Assembly: GCA_021613335.1 (NCBI GenBank)
Contig: JAJTWR010000365.1
Coordinates: forward strand, 1,576,501-1,640,500
Origin: Whitmania pigra
Taxonomy: Eukaryota > Annelida > Clitellata > Hirudinida > Haemopidae
Reading direction: 5' to 3'
Length of the DNA: 64,000 bases
The translations under genes and the position numbers were made by a program. How positions within the stretch are numbered: position 1 is the stretch's first letter; each line of letters opens with the position of its first letter. Positions 12,601 to 22,000 of this stretch are shown here, one piece after another. The notes beneath the pieces are model-generated. The model searched no databases. It was not told the DNA's origin and was given only the letters and a program-made list of their open reading frames with translations.

Positions 12601-15600
12601 TTTAATGTTTTTGTCTGGTCCTGATGAAAAGTAACAGTAGTACTAACAAAAGCAACAAAAATAATTATTATTACAAGCACGAAAGCTGTGCCAATCTTGA
12701 ATTGGATTTTGTCTAAACAATAAATAAAAATTTTAATCTGACAATTTCGAACATTGTATATGACATTTTAAGCTGGAATTAAAAGAATTATCAATTAATT
12801 AGGAAGCAGATGCTCAGAATGTAAAAATATTTGATGACTAATTATAAAATGAATTATACAATTAAGAATTAAAATCAGAAATACAAAAATTCAGAAGGTA
12901 AATAAAGCTTGTAATAAAACAATACAAGACAAAACCTAAAAACATAGCTTAAAGAGCAGCTAGACCATGCAGCCATCTCAGCTCATAAGACAAGACAAGA
13001 CTAGAAGAAGTTACCTGGGTTTGAACACCAAGGGTATCCTCCTCTTTCCAAGGAGCAACACAACCAGGAAGGTTGAAACAGACATCTCCATCCTCAACAG
13101 TCAACTGGGTGACATAACTTACCTTTATCACTGCCTCTGCAGCCGAAGGCAAGTTGCCTACACTGATGACAAAAAGGTTCTGCGAAAATAAAGAACAAAT
13201 TAATAACAACTTTTTGCAATCATTAAATGTACACATTAAATAAATTATTTAATTAATTTAATTAACAAGTATTAAATTCAATTGAAATGACATGCAACAT
13301 CCATTACCAAGGTCAATCTTACCTGAACCTGTTCATCTTGGTCCATTAGGTAAGCCCCGTGTCCCTTCCTGACTGCATCCTTGTATTCAGCTCTTGCCTG
13401 TTCTTTTTCTTTAACCTCCCCAACAATGTGCTTGCCATTGATGAAGGCCTCGAACCCATACACCATTGCATCCTCATCGAGAGGGAAAACATACTTCACC
13501 TCACTGTCACCTGTACTACCAGTATTCAGGTATTGCTGCAAAACTGTCACCTGTTGATGAATGTATCAATGTCATTATTGTGGCAGCTCTGCATCTTGAG
13601 TAAGCAGTCTTTTAATTCATAGTTCAATGTTACGAATTATGGGGTATTAAAATTCTTAGAAAATAAATGGCCCAAACTAAATTCCTAACCTCTGCCACAA
13701 GATCGACCATTTTAACGAAAACATGAACAGCCTTCAAAGGGATGGAAATGTTTGTGTCTTTCATAAGGAGTCCAGCCTTACAAACAGAGAGAGAATCTTT
13801 CAGTTTCAGAATGTCACTGACTGACACTACAATAAATATTTTAAAAATTCAATAAGAGGTAGAAAATAATTAGGTAATAATCACCATTAATAAAAAATAT
13901 GTGTTTTTAATGAATTTAAAAAAATGTGCACAATGGAAGTTGAAACCTGACACCACTAAGAAAAATAAAACTGGTAAACATGTGCTGACCTTCCCCAAGT
14001 TTTTCCATGACTTCATCCATCTCACTGAGAACCTGATCAGCCATCACTCCTGCAGTTAAATCACTGGATCTTGGAATAACTGGGTCTCCATCCAATTTGA
14101 ATTCCACTAAATATTCAAGTCTCTGCTGATTGGTTGAGTAGATCACGTACTCGTCATCCTGGACATAAATAACTCGTGGTCCAAAATTATTTGAAGATAA
14201 ATAATAATTAATAATGAAAACAACATTGATGATAATAGTAATAATAATATACTGCAAAAATTAATCCGTAAAATACAGCTCAAGTTAATCATTTGAATCA
14301 ATTATGAAATTAAACAATTAACAAAGAATAAAAACCTCAAATGCAGACTCCTCATTCCTGAACTTTCCGACAGCATGACAACTATTGAATCCTGATGGAG
14401 CTTGAGAAAGGATTGTTTCTTCAACCAGGAAATCTTTGCAGGCTCCGAGAGCCACTGATGATGCAAACATGAATCGATTGCCACTGCTTTTGGAAGGCTC
14501 TGAGTACTTCAGTGAGGTACTGAGGTTATTAAATAATAAGAATTTAGTTATTATTACTAATATTATTAGTGAATAAATTTAATCAAACTAACCAATGGAT
14601 ATTAAGATTTGAGAAAACAAAGCAATACTTAATGTTAACAAACTAATTAAAGTCAGTTATGACAATTATGACTCAGTCTGTCAACAACGACCACCTGATG
14701 GAGTCAGCAAAATAAATTCCACCGCCGAGTCTGCCAACATCGGTCAACAATCCACCGAGTTCATCGACGACGACCCTCGGAAGAAGAAGGCCCCTGGAAA
14801 ATCGAGGGATAAGTTGAGGGATATGGGGAAGTGATATAAAATGACAAGGGTGATATCAAAATTTAATTAACATGCTGATAATATCATTAAATGTAATTTT
14901 TTAGTAACACCAACAAATTGATCTTTAATATCAATGAATGACAAATAATAACCTAGACAAAATTCCCAAGACATTTTCAGGTTTCGTGGCATGGAACATC
15001 AACTTAATGTTGCTGATGTGAGATGTGAAGTTAAAAGATTCAAAAGGTCGAACAATTCTGAAGATTCTCTCAATTCTCACTCCTCTTTGTGCACTAAAAA
15101 ATGGTTGTTTGAACTTTAATCTTTAACATTTAAAATGCTTATGTGAATTAGCATCTTGAACATTTAAAATGGTTGTTTGAATTTTAATCTTTAACATTTA
15201 AAATGCTTATGTGAATTATCATCTTGAACATTTAAAATGGTTGTTTGAATTTTAATCTTTAACATTTAAAATGCTTATGTGAATTAGCATCTTGAACATT
15301 TAAAATGGTTGTTTGAATTTTAATCTTTAACATTTAAAATGCTTATGTGAATTATCATCTTGAACATTTAAAATGGTTGTTTGAATTTTAATCTTTAACA
15401 TTTAAAATGGTTGTTTGAATTTTAATCTTTAACATTTAAAATGCTTATGTGAATTATCATCTTGAACATTTAAAATGGTTGTATGAATTTTCATCTTTAA
15501 CATTTAAAATGGTTAATTGAATTTTTATCTTCAACATTTGATCATTATTTAAAAATGAAAGTACTAAAATTTCAAAATAAAGATAAAAATGGTAATAATA

Positions 15601-18600
15601 ACTAAGTCGATAATAATACTGAAGATGATAATAACAATTAAGATGATGATAATAATAAATATGTTGGTAAAGCAAATATTTTGCTATTAAATATTTCAAT
15701 TATTAAATTGTTAAGTGGATATATTATTAATGTAATTATACAAATTTAATAAAATTTTGGAGAAATTAATGCAATAGGCGTGCATCTTTAAATAATGTGC
15801 AGCATCAACATGACATTGTGTCTTCTGCAATTAATGCATCAACATTAATGCAATAAAAATTGAGGAACACTACAATACATCATCTATAAGAAAAACCTTG
15901 GTAATATTGAATCTGTGATGGTGTTTCTCATGGCATCAAATTCTTCTTTTCCCAAGGACTTGATGACACATCGAAGTGCCTTGTACTTCTTTGCTGTAGT
16001 ACTTTTAGTACTTGACCCGGTACTTTCGCTGACGGACACCAAATCTCTAAGAAGCTGATTTTGAAAAAAAATTGGCTTTGCCTAATTTTCATTAGATTTG
16101 AAATAATTAACTTGAAGATGATGCAATTAATTCCAAAAATTCTTTAAATCACACAGTAATAAAAAAATATATGAAACATTTTAAATTAACTTAAATTGTA
16201 ATAGATATTATTGTAATAATATTAAGACTCACTTGGCAGAGTTCAAGTTTTCTTGTAATTGATTTCTTGCTATTGAGACCTTCCTTGGCCTGACTGTTAT
16301 GAGGGATGATGGCATAAAATTCTTGTTCGAGGTCCCCCATTTCTCCTTTGTTGTTGTTCAGCGACTTTTTCAACTGAATGAGGATTGACTCTGCCTTCTC
16401 AATCTAAAGAGGTTTAATGTTGGAAAACTTGTTATTTAATGCCAATATATTCACAATGAGTAATTATATGTTAAATAATGAAATCTATTCTGTTAATTAA
16501 CTAGAAACGTTTAGTAATTCAATGCAGTGCAACTCCACACATCTAAAATAGCTAAAGAAAATTGGATCTATTACTGCTAACAAATTATTCACTTGATTAA
16601 GTTTCATTGAAAGTGATGAAGGATGAATCATCTTTTCCAGGCATCCAATCGACTCCCTCCATATTGCCTCCACCAAATCTTCGACCTCCATATCTTCAGG
16701 TTGGTCAAGGAGTCTTTTCATGTCCAATTTCTTCCAGACATTAATTAAAGCCAAGAATAAGACTAAACAGCTAAGCTAAAACAGCTGATAATGATGATAA
16801 TGATGATGATGATGATGATAATAATAATAATAATAATAATTTATTGAATAAACATTAAATGAGAACTTTCTTAATTCTATGAATCACATAAAGTTCTCTG
16901 TCATAATCACCATCATCTTCATAATTACATATTACTTAACAATATAATCATTATAATCAACAGTAACAAAACCATCTGCAGTCTTTTTGATCCAGCATCT
17001 CTGTGAGGAAGATCGGCCACTTTGATCATACCAGCGAGAGCTTGTTTTTGGCAAAGTTTCACAAAGGCTTTCATGGCAAGGTCAGGGTTTTCAGTGAATC
17101 TGAGCTCTCTTTTCACTCTATTTTCCTCATTCTGATAATTGTATCCATCCGTACATTTCATTTCGATCAAATATGATCGAACACTTGTGGTTATTAAAGG
17201 GTAATAATAAAAATTACTATGCTTGAATTGACTATGTTAACTGGATGATTTGATAAACTCAGTTAATAAAAACTTAATTAAAAAATTAGATCACAAATAT
17301 TCACAAAATATTTCTCTGTAAATATTTAAAGATTTTTTAATTTATGGTAAGAGTTATTAACATATTCACCTTAATCAGCAGAATAGTATATTATAATTAG
17401 CAGACAAACAAAGTAATGAAAAAACTTTTTCTTGTTTTATGGAACCAGTTTGTACTGAGATCCTGAATGACAATTTGTTATTTGATTGGTCATGGAAGAT
17501 GTTCATTTTGCTATCAGAGTTAAATTTTGAAGAATGCAGCTCAACAACTGAGAATAATGTCTTCCCATGTTTTTCTCCTGTGCTCTGTAAATTTTAATAA
17601 CTGAATTAATTTTTAATTGTATAATAACCCTTATAATTTTATTTTTATAATATTTTGGTATGTGACTTTAGTTTATTGTAGATTGTACTTAAATAAGAAA
17701 AGCTAGAATGTGTTCATCCAAGCAAGGAAATGAGATATTAAGGTAAATTATAATATCAACAGACGCAGTTTAGGAAGACTTCATATTCCTTTCTAATAAA
17801 ATACCATTTCCTAAATACAAACCAATTTTCATTTGAGCTAAACCTTTATAGCTTCATCAATTTGACAAGGAAGAAAGCAAAATGACATGGCAAAGTTTAA
17901 ATGAAATTAGCATAAAAGTTCAAAACATAGAATTCATATCTTTAAAAATACAAACATCATAAATTATACCTCATAAAAATATTCGGTAAAATATTGAAAG
18001 TAATGTATGTATGAAAGAAATGTGTCCCTTTATAGCCATGCTGATTCGAGACTAACCAAGAAGCATTCATGTTCCACGACTTCATAATTCTCTTCATCAA
18101 ATTGTGGCATTGTTTCATCATCATCTTTCCATATTTTTAGGACATTTGAAATTTTGTGCTTATTCTCCTCATCTTTTAAACAAGAAATTAGCAAAATGAC
18201 TTTGTACTATTTGTCGTTTTAAATACATAATGACTTATTTTTTGAATTTTACTACTAGAAACCCAAAAGAGATACTTGATTGTGAAGAAATGATGCCTTT
18301 ATTAAATTGTTGAGTAGAAGCATCTGCAACTATCCTGTAATGTTTTACTTCCAAAGTTTTTCCTTTACTGACACAGTCATACAGGAAGTCAGTTGAAACA
18401 ACTGGGATATTACTCTTAATGGCTAATCTACATTTGTATGAATTCTCAGCATACTCTTTGGCATTTGTAACCAGAAGGTTGCACTGTTATTAGTAAAAAA
18501 AAATTTGGCAAAAACATCCATCAATTTAATGGCATAGTCTAAAAGACCAGTAATAACTCAGTGGCATACCTGTTTGTTCAACACAAACGAAAATTGTCCA

Positions 18601-18698
18601 TTGTTATCAGTAATTAGCTTCTTTATTTCCTGCTTTTTCTTAATGTTAGTAGAAGAATCTAAATCTAGAGCCACGACAAAACCATCAAAGATTGTCAT
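607..18698 (-). CDS. PARP4: PARP4 (vault poly-ADP-ribose polymerase), multi-exon gene; 3' end tentative
   Basis: Domain order and many aligned motifs match the family. Exons in transcript order: 18570-18698, ~18253-18483, ~18057-18167, 17456-17584, 16973-17131, 16593-16730, 16233-16403, 15897-16054, 14953-15093, 14695-14793, 14336-14519, 13990-14158, 13690-13826, 13323-13550, 13015-13179, 12498-12620, 12129-12263, 11770-11959, 11560-11633, 11019-11206, 10557-10651, 10180-10352, 9854-9934, 9539-9619, 8645-8746, 8300-8395, 7784-8018, 6376-6770, 5930-6077, then small exons at 4603-4731, 3486-3590, 2727-2834, 1809-1916, 942-1025 and a doubtful last exon 607-647. Phases agree throughout; about 1,666 residues are encoded down to 942 (human PARP4, from memory, 1724). 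Exons 1-2 form a BRCT domain. The catalytic H-Y-E set is visible (LMFHAT, GGGIYFADS, DDEYVIY). The family adds ADP-ribose to proteins and sits in vault particles. The human C-terminal MVP-binding region was not found. The exon 2/3 junction is approximate. Confidence 0.9.
942..1025 (-). other. Probable further PARP4 tail exon (phase 1-1, FG/serine-rich)
   Basis: A strong acceptor (tttcttctgcttcag) and the donor TCAG|GTGTAT enclose 84 nt in phase 1-1, the same symmetry as the array exons. It encodes GFRSTPYEFTSE and DPGGFTFAS, a Phe/Gly/Ser-rich low-complexity stretch reminiscent of the serine/phenylalanine-rich tail of human PARP4. It is not an obvious sequence copy of A-D. The plus strand over the same bases has an in-frame stop and was rejected as coding. 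Confidence 0.5.
1809..1916 (-). other. PARP4 tail exon, array copy A (phase 1-1)
   Basis: 108 nt between acceptor tgtccttttag and donor CCTG|GTAAAA, open in phase 1. The residues include LPKRPPKPKEKHAQFSFAAK and PLADSTP, close to copy B. Phase 0 hits TAA at the second codon, so only the phase-1 reading survives in this copy. Confidence 0.62.
2545..2672 (-). mobile_element. tRNA-derived SINE, copy 1
   Basis: Reverse-complement copy of the family best seen at 40812-40985. It matches at 'ggcagtgcaggctggg', 'cgacacataacaa' and 'ccaacttgcatgcc'. It lies inside tandem unit B of the PARP4 tail, followed by a (gaat)n run. Confidence 0.7.
2727..2834 (-). other. PARP4 tail exon, array copy B (phase 1-1)
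   Basis: 108 nt between acceptor tgtccttttag and donor CCTG|GTAAAA, open in phase 1. It encodes a run of prolines followed by KRLPKPKEKHAEFSFAAE and an ending in PLPDSTP. The neighbouring intron on its 3' side carries a SINE insertion at about 2545-2672. Confidence 0.65.
3394..3427 (-). mobile_element. tRNA-derived SINE remnant
   Basis: 'tgctatcctctgagcc' and 'aacttgcatgcc' repeat the 5' end of SINE copy 1 at the same place in tandem unit C. The rest of the SINE is missing here. Confidence 0.65.
3486..3590 (-). other. PARP4 tail exon, array copy C (phase 1-1)
   Basis: Acceptor tgtccttttag and donor CCTG|GTAAAA enclose 105 nt, open in phase 1 and ending in phase 1. The residues include IIPPPHPLKRLKQ and a shared ending, PLADSTP. 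Reading it in phase 0 meets a stop after two codons, which supports phase 1. About 0.75 kb of surrounding intron is closely similar to copies A and B. Confidence 0.65.
4603..4731 (-). other. PARP4 tail exon, array copy D (phase 1-1)
   Basis: Acceptor ttatttcag and donor TCTG|GTGAAA enclose 129 nt, open in the phase set by the upstream exon 5930-6077, which ends in phase 1. It encodes a 42-residue low-complexity stretch that includes FSVKTPLEQQ. It is the most diverged member of the array. Flanking words such as gattgctcacaaa and ttgcatactaaagacaccag recur beside copy A, and partly beside B and C, which ties the copies together. Confidence 0.6.
5063..5329 (+). pseudogene. Unidentified plus-strand ORF inside a PARP4 intron
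   Basis: An 88-codon frame opposite in strand to PARP4, between its exons 5930-6077 and 4603-4731. It reads like real protein (KKARLATLEFLNIETEMTQL, then a KHRHRHR cluster and an acidic/serine end) and its base composition is visibly less AT-rich than the flanks. No family recognised. About 55 bp further on, 'gtgcacaaccttttttggcc' resembles the ends of hAT-type elements, so a retrocopy or transposon-borne fragment is possible. No splice partners seen. Confidence 0.3.
7784..8018 (-). other. PARP4 exon encoding an extra, possibly ubiquitin-like, segment
   Basis: This exon follows the exon with VDFLPYLGWEP, which aligns to the human PARP4 post-vWA region. It encodes 78 residues starting VKLVCGDGSVVTVECPATS and then TDDLL. 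The acceptor is in phase 0. The donor AAG|GTCTGA is phase 1 and joins in frame to the exon at 6376-6770. The start has the look of a beta-grasp (ubiquitin/FERM-F1-like) strand-turn-strand-helix: hydrophobic strand, DG turn, strand, then a threonine-capped helix. I recall no such segment in human PARP4. The fold is inference. Confidence 0.55.
9121..9252 (-). mobile_element. tRNA-derived SINE, copy 2
   Basis: It matches the reverse complement of the 40.8-kb copy ('ggcagtgcaggctaggtttc', 'gaacacgacacatta', 'acccattcgggcag'). It lies in the PARP4 intron between exons 9539-9619 and 8645-8746. A weaker plus-oriented match ('taataacaacagtc') follows at about 9345-9400. Confidence 0.7.
11019..13826 (-). 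other. PARP4 VIT and vWA domain exons
   Basis: Exons 13690-13826, 13323-13550 and 13015-13179 encode the VIT (vault/inter-alpha-trypsin) domain, with the motifs GFEAFINGKHIVGEVKEKE and GHGAYLMDQDE. Exons 11770-11959, 11560-11633 and 11019-11206 encode the vWA domain. Its metal-ion (MIDAS) motif DxSxS is seen as DQSNS, and a later ITDG supplies the conserved aspartate. This domain pair is characteristic of vault PARP and the inter-alpha-trypsin inhibitor heavy chains; together with the PARP core it fixes the identification. Confidence 0.87.
14336..15093 (-). other. PARP4 catalytic core exons (ADP-ribosyltransferase fold)
   Basis: Three consecutive exons (14953-15093, 14695-14793, 14336-14519) encode the core of the PARP fold. 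LMFHAT supplies the NAD-binding histidine; LLLPRVVVDE and GRLGGGIYFADS form the diagnostic PARP loop with the conserved tyrosine. The catalytic glutamate lies in the next exon (13990-14158) in DDEYVIYSTNQ. All three H-Y-E positions are kept, so the enzyme is predicted competent. Activity is inferred from family knowledge, not shown. Confidence 0.88.
15101..15535. repeat. Dimeric minisatellite in a PARP4 intron
   Basis: The 68-bp unit consists of two related 34-bp halves, each ending 'aacatttaaaat' (first half starts ggttgtttgaattt, second gcttatgtgaatta). Successive 68-bp units alternate between 'ttagcatc' and 'ttatcatc', giving an apparent 136-bp higher order before the array degenerates. 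It lies wholly within the intron 15094-15896. Confidence 0.85.
16801..16845. repeat. (GAT)n/(AAT)n microsatellite in PARP4 intron
   Basis: gatgatgat units changing to ataataata units. Similar short runs occur at 9518-9537, 10690-10715 and 12465-12490 (the first of these touches an exon donor). Confidence 0.8.
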
Positions 18699-19095
18699 TT
18701 TAGATCACTTTATGGAAAAACCTCAAATTTCACTAGCAATATTGCTCTCAGGTGGTATAGAGATTAAGGTCGTTGTTCAAGCTTTTTTGTTTGCAAATTA
18801 AATCAATTAAATTCTAAAAAAAACTAATGTGACTCTAAATAAATTATATTCGGATGTCGAAAGTACTTTTAATAAATTAAACAACAAAAATATTTTTAAT
18901 GTTAATTATTGCCAATTGCAGCATTTTTTAATATTTAAAAACAATTTGTTAAATAAAATTAGATTATGGGATAAATGTAATAATATTACGCTCTATCATT
19001 TCATAGGTACGCCATGTTTGTTTTAATTTATTATTACATTGGCCTCTGGATTCTTCTTAACAATTTCTTTGTGTTTGTCAAATAATAGCCATAAA
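18699..19095. promoter_or_regulatory. Shared head-to-head promoter region, PARP4 / SCAF
   Basis: The PARP4 start codon (18696-18698, minus) and the SCAF start codon (19096-19098, plus) are separated by 397 bp with no other gene between them. This interval must hold both 5' UTRs and promoters. It is AT-rich, and I see no clear TATA box, initiator or CpG cluster. Confidence 0.6.
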
Positions 19096-22000
19096 ATGGG
19101 TGACGTGAAGGAATTTAGCAATGAGGTTGGAAACATGGAAAATTTATTTCTTCTCGAATATATCGATGTGCACTCTGGAGATTTTCACACACGAATCGAA
19201 CCATCACATAAACCTTGCATTAATTGTTTAGTAAACATTGCGCATAAGATAGATGATCACTTTGACAATAATGCTTACAGTCACCTCAATATTGAATTCG
19301 TTCTTCTTGCCTTACACTTTTCTTTTTTATTTTTAGCTAAATTCATTGTACAATGTAAAACCCCCGATATCCAGAGCAAAAATGACCAGCATTACTCGAC
19401 TTGCGCTCAAATCGTTGAAGCATTACAAACATGTCGTGCAAAGTATTGAGAAATTCATACACAAAGTGGGTCCAACAATTATTTATGTAAAAAACCGCTC
19501 ATCTTAGCACTCATTTAATAATTGGGATTCTTATTTTCATGTCTTAATTAATCATATGTTATTATGTTTCCATTGAAGCAATTAAAATTTGTTTAGTTTG
19601 ATTCTCAAGAAATTCTAATGTCTTGTAATTGTATGCATTACATTCAAAACGTTTTGAACCGTGCAGAATGTTGTAGTTTTTTCCACATATCTGTTCTTGT
19701 GGAGCAGTTGTCTACAATTTTTTTTTATTGAAAAATTGCAGAATTATAAACTTGTTTCTATAAGTGCAATGTGTGCATATTACTTACATATTGCAAATTG
19801 TTTTCAAGTGTCTACATGATTAAAATCTTATAAATTGAAGTGACTGAAAATTGCATTAACAAATTTGAATTGAACGTTTGTTTGAGCAGTGTCAAGCAGA
19901 GTACAAGTTGCCAGGTCTGTATGTGATTGACTCCATTGTGAGACAGTCCCGACATCAGTTTGGAGCCGACAAAGACCCATTTGCAGGGAGGTTCTCTAGG
20001 AATATTGCAGTCACATTTCATGATCTCCTTAGCTGCCCTTCTCAGGAAATTGTCAGTAAATTTATGTATTTATTTAATAATTGTTTAAATATTACCAATT
20101 GTATTAGACCATTATAATACACCATATGATTTTGTGCTTAACATTTAATACCAGTTCTCAACTTGTGATTTGACAAATTTTTGTTAAAGTTCTTTTAATC
20201 AAAAAAATCAACAGATTTGTTATTATAAGGCATTAAGATAAATGAATAAATGTAATACAAATAAATGTTTGCTTATCAGCATCAATAATTGTTCAGACTT
20301 TTATCAAATTTATACAATTACTTAGTTTCCTTGTCACAACTTAATCAGCATTTGATGTATGGATTGACACACATTTGAGTGCAAGCAAGTGCTTGTGCAT
20401 GCCATTGAGTTGATATTAATATTTTAATAAGTCAAAATAGCTCATTGCTCGCTGATCCTTTTATTTATTCTTTCAACTTTTGCATTTAATGTGACGTGAT
20501 GTTTGCTCTTTTCATGAAGATCTTGTTTGATTCCTCCAAATTCTTTGATTTAATCTAATTTTGTGTTAGTTGAAAAAATAAATTAAATATTGCTTTACAT
20601 TAATGTCTGATTTATTAATTATGTCAGTTGCTAAAGCTTATACATTCATGGACGTCTTTATGTTCAGTGCAAGATCGTCCGGGTGTTGAACCTATGGCAA
20701 AAGAACAACATGTTTCCTCCTCAAATCATTCAACCGCTCCTTGACATGGCAGCTAATCCTAACAGCCAAGAAGTCTACATGGAAGGTAACTAAGGATTAA
20801 TTCTTTTCTTCCAGAACTTATGCAGCACATTGCTTAAATTAATAATACCACATCAGCAATCGAGCAATCAGCAGTTGTAAAGAACATTCTAGAAAACATT
20901 AAAAGTTATCATTAGCATTAGGTGGAAAAATGGACCATTTTCTTTGCTGCTTAAGGTATTCAAAGCTCTCTACTAGCACACTGTGGGTAATTCATGTTCC
21001 TTATCACTGCTACCAAGAAGTAATTCAAATCAACTTAATTTGAATGCCACCTAATTAAATCTGCAAAAAATGAATCAAACTGCATTGATAGACTTACAAT
21101 TTTTAATAACTTATCTGCATGATTACTTTTTATAGTTATACTAGCTGTTTCCCCAGTAATAGATTTGCAAATGAATAAACTGCATGTATAGTATAACAAT
21201 TAGTAAATAGATTACGAATGACAAACAGAATAAGGTGGCTACCAAAATAACACTAAAATTAAATCACATATTAATAATAAAATTTTACGATATAAACTAA
21301 AAGCTTTCAACCATGAATATTAATCAGCATGCGCCTAAGCTTTGAAAATGCGCGTACGCTCTTGTGGGAATAAGCCCAGAAGACTTTTTTTGGCAATAAA
21401 ATGCAAAATAGTTTGTTGATTTTTTTACAAAGTAGACTAAACTGACCCTTTAACCAACATACCCAAGTGTCTCAAGTTTCAATAAAATCGGTTCGGAATT
21501 AAAGATTTGTATAAGAAATATACATACAAGATCCTTGTTTTATATTTATAGATTACAACATGTTGTATTTATTCAACTTCAACTTGTTCCATCTTAAGAA
21601 TGCAAGCGAATATTCTCTTTCCATTAGAAAAAACTAGTTTAAGTTTGATTGATAAGGGAGGGTCATTGTTATGACAATGTTACTACTCTGCTGATATGTT
21701 GATCTTTAACATGTTGATCAACATGGTCTCAATTGTAGTTACCTACTCATGGCAAGTATGTAACTATACATTTCTTATTAACATTTTAATAACATTTTGC
21801 TAACATTTCTAGCCCAAAAAGCAATCCAGCAAGTAACAGGTTTGCAACCTTCTTCATCTGTTCAGCAACATACTCAAATTAAGTCTTTCGGTGAGATGCC
21901 CTCAACCTCTGATCTCTCTGGGGAGTTGAACTCACAGTCTGCAGATCTTCTCAAGGCTCTGTCAAGCCAGGTGGGTTGGCATTGAACTAATCTGTTGGTT

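Noticed and set aside
12486..12712. Hydrophobic stretch (LVIIIIFVAFVS) as a membrane segment in PARP4
   Set aside because: It lies upstream of the better acceptor tttcatcag (exon starts at 12620), which keeps phase with the previous exon; the hydrophobic run is intron translation.
15101..15535. Possible CRISPR-like array (also 50939-51130)
   Set aside because: Units are contiguous with no unique spacers, and the genome is eukaryotic; both are minisatellites.
19039..19449. Plus-strand 136-codon frame with a CX9C-like end (CAQIVEALQTC), suggestive of a small mitochondrial CHCH protein
   Set aside because: It overlaps SCAF exons 1 and 2 out of frame. The SCAF reading (MGDVKEFSNE; KPPISRAKMT) matches the family and has proper splice sites.
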